Shown in pieces: positions 59,168 to 64,000 of a stretch of 64,000 nt of DNA. The position numbers and the translations under genes were made by a program. The notes under the pieces were generated by a model that saw only the letters and a list, made by a program, of their open reading frames with translations, had not been told where the DNA came from and ran no database searches. This DNA is from JBOGUF01 sp050696075 (GTDB taxonomy: Bacteria > Chloroflexota > Chloroflexia > Thermomicrobiales > UBA6265), in the NCBI GenBank assembly GCA_050696075.1, contig JBOGUF010000059.1:101046-165045 (forward strand). The letters are read 5' to 3'. Each line of letters opens with the position of its first letter. The first letter of the stretch is position 1.

Positions 59168-59901
59168 GTACCGCCGGCGTTGTCACGCTCGCGGTCTTCG
59201 GTTGGCTGGCGGGCGCGCTTATTTGGATCGTCGCGACGGCGCTCGTCGCCCGCCGGCCGCTCTCGTCGGGACCGGCCTGCGAGCAATGCGGCGCGACGTT
59301 GCCGGCGCCCGCGTGGGCGCCGGCCTACGGATTTGGGGTCAGCTTCGTTTGCCCGGCCTGCGAACATCGGCAGCCGCTTGGACGGGTACCGTTTGAGCTG
59401 GCGATTGCCGCCTACTTTGCCGCGGTGGCGCTCCTCATCGACGATCCGGTGAGGCAGGTTGCGGCGTTGGTCTTTGCCGTTCTGCTTGCCCTCGTCGCGT
59501 TGATCGACCTTCGTTCCCGCCTGGTCTTTAGCAATCTCCTCGTGATGGGCACGTTGCTCGGGCTGGCATTCGCCGCCCTAGAGGGATTAGCACAGATCGG
59601 CGATGCATTGCTCGGCGCGGCAACCGCTTTGGTCGGCGTGGCGATCTATTTCGCCGCCGTGCGCTGGGCGTTCGGTCGCGTCCGGGTGACGCCGATCTGG
59701 ACCGGCGACATCCTCCTGGCCGGGATGATCGGGGCGATGACCCGCTGGCCGGTGGTGCTGACCGCGCTCTTCTTGGGGTTTGCCCTGGGCGGTCTTGCCG
59801 TCGTCGCGGCCGTTGTGGTCAAGCGGCGGCTCGTGCGTTCCGTCTTCTACGGGCCGTTTCTGTGCCTGGGCGCATTGATCGCCATCCTCTGGCGATTTTA
59901 A
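59164..59901 (+). CDS. Prepilin peptidase (A24 family)
   Basis: The 245-residue protein has about seven membrane helices. The N-terminal cytoplasmic loop has CEQCGATLP and CPACEHRQP (CxxC pairs) as in PilD. The two catalytic aspartates fit ALIDLRSRLV and TGDILLAG. These enzymes cut type IV prepilin leaders and methylate the new end. It starts by GTG overlapping the stop of aroE. No prepilin gene is in the window. Confidence 0.85.
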   Translation: MSTAGVVTLAVFGWLAGALIWIVATALVARRPLSSGPACEQCGATLPAPAWAPAYGFGVSFVCPACEHRQPLGRVPFELAIAAYFAAVALLIDDPVRQVAALVFAVLLALVALIDLRSRLVFSNLLVMGTLLGLAFAALEGLAQIGDALLGAATALVGVAIYFAAVRWAFGRVRVTPIWTGDILLAGMIGAMTRWPVVLTALFLGFALGGLAVVAAVVVKRRLVRSVFYGPFLCLGALIAILWRF

Positions 59902-59908
59902 CGCGCCG

Positions 59909-60370
59909 CTAGAACGTGATGAACCGCGTCGGGCGCACGCGGATCACTTGGGAGTATTCCTCGACTATGGCCGTCGGACTCCAGTTCATCTCTCGCAGCA
60001 GCTCGGCGTACTTCTCCGCGTAGGCCGGCGGCGCGATGTCGGCCGCCGGTTCCACCAGCAGCGTGGCCTCGCCCTCGAAGATAACCACGTCGTGACCTGA
60101 CTTCGAGTCGTCGAGCGCGAGCGAAACGCGGGGATCGCGCCGAATATTCTTGATCTTTTGGTTCTCCGGCTTGCTCAGGATCAACAGATCCTCGCCGTCC
60201 CACAGAAACCAGACCGGTACGATGTGGGGCCGCCCGTCGGCACGCACCGAGGTCAGCCAGACAATGAGATCGTTGCGCAGCCGCGCCTCGACGTGTTCCT
60301 GACCGGGCGTGTGATCCAGTGTTACCACGTAAGCACCTTCTTCATCGAAACGAGAGACGGCGCCCGGCAC
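59909..60370 (-). CDS. PPOX class F420-dependent/FMN split-barrel protein
   Basis: The 153-residue protein has the pyridoxamine-5'-phosphate-oxidase-like fold: WLTSVRADGRPHIVPVWFLWDGEDLLILS and IKNIRRDPRVSLALDD, typical of Rv3369/TIGR03667-type proteins that bind F420 or FMN. The reaction is not known. The start is GTG at 60370. It is convergent with the prepilin peptidase, 8 nt away, and 50 nt after the stop of the Gly-rich protein gene on the same strand. Confidence 0.8.
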   Translation of the reverse strand: MPGAVSRFDEEGAYVVTLDHTPGQEHVEARLRNDLIVWLTSVRADGRPHIVPVWFLWDGEDLLILSKPENQKIKNIRRDPRVSLALDDSKSGHDVVIFEGEATLLVEPAADIAPPAYAEKYAELLREMNWSPTAIVEEYSQVIRVRPTRFITF

Positions 60371-60420
60371 AGTCCGGGTGCCGTCGGACTGTCACGTCTC
60401 TTCATGTATCCGAGAAGGGA

Positions 60421-63400
60421 TCAACCACCGCCACCGAAGTCGACGTCGTAGAAGCCGTCTCCGTCGTCGTCCAACTCGACTTCGCAGCCGTCATAGCCGC
60501 CGACGCCGCCTTGGCCGGCCGACGCGTTGCCGTTGACGGAGGTGCCGCAGCCGCCGTCGGCCATTGCGCCGCCGTCGCCGCCAGTCGCGTTGCCATTGAC
60601 GGCAGTTGCATCGCCGCCGTCGCCGCCGCTGGCGGTGCCATCGTAGGCGCCGGGATCGCCACCGTTGCCGCCTTGGGCATTGCCATCCCACGCGACCGCG
60701 TTGCCGCCTTCACCACCGCTCCCGGCCGTCGCGTCAACTCCCACCGCCAAGGCGCCGTCTCCGGCGTCACCGCCTTGGGCGTTGCCACCGTTCGCGGCAG
60801 CGTCGCCGCCGTCGCCGCCGTCGCCGCCTTTGGACGTGCCGCCGAAGGCCGCGCCGCCGTCGCCACCGTCCCCGCCCTGGGCGTTGCCACCACCTTCGGC
60901 GCCTTCGCCGCCTTGGGCGAATCCGCCGTGGCCGCCGTCGCCGCCGAGCACGATGTCGGTGGCATCCATCGAGGGTATGCAGGCTCCGTCGATCGTCGTT
61001 TGCGGCCCGCTCCCAAGATCCATGTGGAGATCGCTGATGTCGCAATCCTGGGTGAGCCAACTGGCGTCGAAGGCGCCGCCGCCGTCGCCGCCGGCCCCGC
61101 CGGTGGCGTCGCCGCCGATACGGCCGTTACCGCCGGCGGCATTGCCGCCCCGGCCGCCGTCGCCGCCCATCGTGGTGTCGCCGCCGGTGTTGCTGGTGTT
61201 GACGATGCCGTCGTAGTTGAGCGTATAAACGCCGACATCGACCGCGCTACCGCCGGAGGAACCGGCCCCGCCGATCGCATCGCCGCCGATGCCGATGTCG
61301 CCGTCCTCAGTCTCACCGAGAATGATCTCGCCGTTCGTGGCGACCCCGTCGTTCGACGCGCCGTCGGTGCCGATGCCGTCAATCTCATCGCCCGGCGTGC
61401 TTTCGCCGTCAGTGCCGACGCCGTCCGCATCGACGACTTCGATCACATTGCCGTCGCTGTCGTAGAGGGTGCCGGAGCCGGGACCACCGGTGCCGTCGCC
61501 GCCGAGACCCTCACCCGCGGTGCCGGCGTCGCCGCCACTGCCGTCGCCGCCCGTGCCAGTTCCGCCCTCGGTTTCACCGAGCTCGACGTCACCGGCGACC
61601 GCGGTCCCGCCGTCGCCGCCTTCGCCGCCGGTCGCATCGCCGCCGTCGCCACCGGCTCCGCCGACGGTCGTGCTGCCGCCGCTGCCGTTGACGTTGAGCG
61701 TGCCGCTGCCGCCGGAAACCCGCGCGCCGATATTGGTCGCGTCGCCGCCCTCGCCGCCAGTTTCGCCTTCGCCGGTGCCGCCTTCGCCGCCTTCGCCGCC
61801 GTACGTGTCACCCTGAATGGCGTCACCGCCCGTCGCATTGCCGCCCTGGCCTTCGCCGCCAGTGCCCGCGCCGCCGATCGAATCGCCACCCTGACCGGCG
61901 CCACCGGTACCGTCGCCACCCTCGTTGGGAGCGATGGCGCCGATGGAGGCTTCGGCGCCATTCGGCGTGCCGGAGCCGCCCTGGGCCTCGCCTAGGTGAA
62001 CATCCCCAGTCGCGGCGCCGCCCGTGCCGTCGCCGCCAAAGCCGTCGCCGCCTTGGTCGCCATCGCCGCCGATGCCATCGCCGCCAAAGCCGTCACCGCC
62101 GTACGTGCCGCCGGTGCGAACGTCGCCGCCGTTGGCCTGGCCGCCGGTCCCGCCGACGCCACCGGTGCCGTCGCCGCCGCTGCCGCCGTCGCCGGCAACA
62201 CCCGTGTTGCCTGAGCCGGCGTTGATAGTGAGCGTGCCGTCGAAGTCCTCGACGGTCACGCCGGTGGCCGAAGCGTCGCCACCGGCGCCACCTTGACCGC
62301 CGGTGCCGGTGCCACCGGTGCCGCCTTGGCCGCCGGTTGTGGTGCCGCCAACGGCGTCGCCGCCGGTCGCCTCGCCACCCGTGCCAAGGCCGCCGGTGCC
62401 GGATCCGCCGATGGAGTTCCCACCTGTACCGGTGCCGCCGACGCCTTCACCAGCCGTGTTGCCACCGCCGGACGTTGAGCTCGTCGCGTTACCGCCCGCG
62501 CCTCCGTCGCCGTCGCCACCGGTCGCGTCGCCGCCGATCGTGTCGCCGCTGACGTCGCCACCGGCGCCGTCGCCGCCAAATCCGTCTCCCCCGTCGCGGG
62601 CGTTGCCGCCGATGCCGTTGCCGCCGCGGCCGATGCCACCGCGGGTCGTACCGCCGATGGTATTGCCGCCGTTGGCTATGCCGCCGACACCGCCTTCGCC
62701 ACCGGTCGCGTCGCCGCCGTCGCCGCCGGTCCCGCCGACCACCATGACCGGATCGTCGACGGTGATCGAGGTCGTTCCCGTGCCGCTGTCGATTTCTTCG
62801 CCGACATAGGCGGCGTCGCCGCCGTTGCCGCCGTCGCCGCCGACACCCTGGCCCCCGGTGCCACCCTGGCCGCCGGTCGTGTCGCCGCCGAAGGTGTCGC
62901 CGCCAGTCGCGGCGCCGCCCTGGCCTTCCCCGCCCTCGGCATTGCCGCCAAGCGAGTCACCGCCCTGACCGTCGCCACCGGTGCCGGTGCCGCCCTGGTT
63001 GTTGCCGCCGATGGTGATCGAAGTCGCGTTGCCGCCGTTGGCGCCGGTGCCGGTGCCATCGCCACCGATGGCGGAGGAACCGGTCGTATCGCCGCCGCCT
63101 TCGGCCCCGGTGCCATCGGCGCCAGTGCCGTCGCCGGCATTGTTGCCAGTGCCGCCACGGGCCTGACCGCCGTTGCCGGCACCGCCAGTGGCGTTGCCAC
63201 CGCGCGTGTTACCGCCCCCGGCCACGAATCCAACGTAGCCTTCGCCACCGACGACGCTCTCGCCGTCGCCCCCATCACCGCCGACCGGGCCGTCGCTGCC
63301 GTTCTCCCCGTCCTCGCCGGTGATAAGCTGACCTTCGCCGGCTTCTTTGGCGCTGGTGTCGCCGCCGCTGGTCGCGCCGCCGACCGCCGGCCCACCTTGG

Positions 63401-63723
63401 GCATCGCCGGCCTCGGCGTCGCCGCCGACCGAATCGCCGCCGGCGCCGTCGCCACCGGTGCCGTCCCCGCCGATGTTCCCTCCGCCCGCGGTCATCTCAG
63501 TGCTATCCCCACCGTTGACCGGGCCTGGGATTGCGTCGCCGGGCGTGTTGTTCTCGTTTTCGGTTGTGCCGTCGGACTCGCCGGGATCGCCGTCGGCCAT
63601 GACCTGGAATCGATTGTCGAAATTAGTAGGAAAGGCACGAACAGTATGAGCGCCCAAGAGGAGACTCACTGTCGTGGCAACGGCCGCGACCAGACTGACG
63701 ATCAGAATCCGGTTGATTGCCAC
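60421..63723 (-). CDS. Secreted Gly/Asp-rich repeat protein (1100 aa)
   Basis: The protein starts at GTG 63723 (GGGAGG 8 nt upstream) and has a Sec signal peptide (MAINRILIVSLVAAVATTVS..., likely cut after HTVRA, residue 30). The rest is dominated by GGDGTGG-like units with Asp, Thr and Ala, which recalls PE-PGRS, collagen-like and beta-roll repeats but matches none exactly. Four non-repetitive modules of about 20 residues, each carrying a beta-strand-like core such as TLTINAGSGN, TLNVNGSGGS or YTLNYDGIVN, lie about 160-180 residues apart. Two Cys (CDISDL..., GACIPS) sit near the C-terminal third. No sorting motif. The acidic residues suggest calcium binding; role unknown. Confidence 0.7.
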   Translation of the reverse strand: MAINRILIVSLVAAVATTVSLLLGAHTVRAFPTNFDNRFQVMADGDPGESDGTTENENNTPGDAIPGPVNGGDSTEMTAGGGNIGGDGTGGDGAGGDSVGGDAEAGDAQGGPAVGGATSGGDTSAKEAGEGQLITGEDGENGSDGPVGGDGGDGESVVGGEGYVGFVAGGGNTRGGNATGGAGNGGQARGGTGNNAGDGTGADGTGAEGGGDTTGSSAIGGDGTGTGANGGNATSITIGGNNQGGTGTGGDGQGGDSLGGNAEGGEGQGGAATGGDTFGGDTTGGQGGTGGQGVGGDGGNGGDAAYVGEEIDSGTGTTSITVDDPVMVVGGTGGDGGDATGGEGGVGGIANGGNTIGGTTRGGIGRGGNGIGGNARDGGDGFGGDGAGGDVSGDTIGGDATGGDGDGGAGGNATSSTSGGGNTAGEGVGGTGTGGNSIGGSGTGGLGTGGEATGGDAVGGTTTGGQGGTGGTGTGGQGGAGGDASATGVTVEDFDGTLTINAGSGNTGVAGDGGSGGDGTGGVGGTGGQANGGDVRTGGTYGGDGFGGDGIGGDGDQGGDGFGGDGTGGAATGDVHLGEAQGGSGTPNGAEASIGAIAPNEGGDGTGGAGQGGDSIGGAGTGGEGQGGNATGGDAIQGDTYGGEGGEGGTGEGETGGEGGDATNIGARVSGGSGTLNVNGSGGSTTVGGAGGDGGDATGGEGGDGGTAVAGDVELGETEGGTGTGGDGSGGDAGTAGEGLGGDGTGGPGSGTLYDSDGNVIEVVDADGVGTDGESTPGDEIDGIGTDGASNDGVATNGEIILGETEDGDIGIGGDAIGGAGSSGGSAVDVGVYTLNYDGIVNTSNTGGDTTMGGDGGRGGNAAGGNGRIGGDATGGAGGDGGGAFDASWLTQDCDISDLHMDLGSGPQTTIDGACIPSMDATDIVLGGDGGHGGFAQGGEGAEGGGNAQGGDGGDGGAAFGGTSKGGDGGDGGDAAANGGNAQGGDAGDGALAVGVDATAGSGGEGGNAVAWDGNAQGGNGGDPGAYDGTASGGDGGDATAVNGNATGGDGGAMADGGCGTSVNGNASAGQGGVGGYDGCEVELDDDGDGFYDVDFGGGG

Positions 63724-63911
63724 TCTGAGTCCCTCCCCTGCCGCCCCTCGGTCCCCCGTCGAGGCTGAACCCGGCCACGACCATAACACCCCGACCGGGC
63801 CGATACCCATCTTAGCGACTGACTTGCCCATGGGCAAGCCTTTGCCAAAGATTCACAACCGCCGCGCGCGAGACCTCGGCGATTCAGACACGAATTGCCC
63901 GTAAGAAACAT

Positions 63912-63943
63912 GCGACGCGGGGCGCCCAAGCGCCCCGCGTCGC
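63912..63943 (-). terminator. Terminator for the gene at the right edge
   Basis: A perfect 14-bp stem (63912-63925 with 63930-63943, loop CCAA) is followed on the minus strand by TGTTTCTTAC. It lies 25 nt after the TAA of the gene that enters from the right edge. Confidence 0.75.
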
Positions 63944-63968
63944 CAATCGACGCCAAGTCGAAGGCGGA

Positions 63969-64000
63969 TTAGGCCGCCGGCGTCGCGGCCGGTGTTGCTT
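63969..64000 (-). CDS. Last codons of a gene entering from the right edge
   Basis: On the minus strand the last visible codons read ATPAATPAA then TAA at 63971-63969. The position fits the terminator just downstream. The Ala/Thr/Pro tail looks like a flexible C-terminus; nothing else can be said. Confidence 0.45.
   Translation of the reverse strand, partial: ATPAATPAA

Noticed and set aside
60319..61995. Long plus-strand Ala/Val-rich open frame
   Set aside because: It is the antisense of the Gly-rich repeat gene; GC-rich repeats leave several frames open. It has no ribosome site and low-complexity content, while the minus strand has a signal peptide and good start.

Overview
The window is a 64 kb, GC-rich bacterial chromosome segment packed with short-spaced operons, many GTG and TTG starts and TATACT-like -10 boxes. 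Gene content (a reduced mraZ-mur-ftsZ cluster, a DUF2851 protein, PPOX/F420-type and Hcn-like flavoproteins, a SigK/RskA-type pair, very few recognisable mobile genes) suggests a Chloroflexota of the Thermomicrobia/Sphaerobacter type. That placement is inference from gene style and not proven. No rRNA, tRNA, CRISPR array, prophage or transposase was recognised.

Layout. 1-1.6 kb: the N-terminal part of an AAA_16 ATPase regulator (it runs off the left edge) and a small conserved protein. 1.7-13.3 kb: a cell-wall and division cluster on the plus strand, mraZ-rsmH-murF-mraY-murD-murC-murB-ddl-ftsZ-nrdR. It is preceded by a 10-bp-periodic array of GTGG boxes (a likely MraZ operator). murE, murG, ftsI, ftsL, ftsW, ftsQ and ftsA are missing from it. 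13.4-15.7 kb: thioredoxin, a GT4 glycosyltransferase and a flavin reductase. 15.8-21.2 kb: an unusual divergent module made of a MotB/ZorB-like one-pass membrane protein, a two-pass membrane protein with a long cytoplasmic coiled coil, and a degenerate kinase fused to helical repeats. 21.2-30 kb: enoyl-CoA hydratase, a PknB-type kinase with an outer SH3 domain, a metal-binding-domain/ECF sigma/anti-sigma operon, a methyltransferase, a zinc-ribbon protein, an MFS transporter and a class III aminotransferase. 30-35.6 kb: a three-gene split HcnA/HcnB-like operon, glucose-6-phosphate isomerase, an AI-2E-type permease and a PRC-barrel protein.

35.6-37.1 kb holds the most striking locus: a peroxiredoxin whose peroxidatic residue is encoded by an in-frame TGA, followed at the expected distance by a SECIS-like hairpin. 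It is therefore a probable selenoprotein, and it is read in the same open frame as an upstream NUDIX domain. 37.5-43.6 kb: nadA, a three-gene ABC-2 exporter and oligoendopeptidase F. 43.6-44.1 kb: a HicB antitoxin with a hicA toxin broken by a stop codon. 44.3-53.5 kb: aminotransferase, DUF2851 protein, SDR, amidohydrolase, a glutamine-synthetase-like ligase, a Kef-type antiporter and an Orn/Lys/Arg decarboxylase. 53.7-60.4 kb: a membrane protein, a rhodanese-IscU operon, miaA, mltG-aroE-prepilin peptidase and a PPOX protein. 60.4-63.7 kb: a secreted 1100-residue Gly/Asp-rich repeat protein. The right edge carries the last codons of another minus-strand gene plus its terminator.

Four intergenic sites carry 7-bp-periodic repeats, three of them arranged as inverted arms. 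They look like copies of one repeat family, and one copy supplies the start codon of murD.
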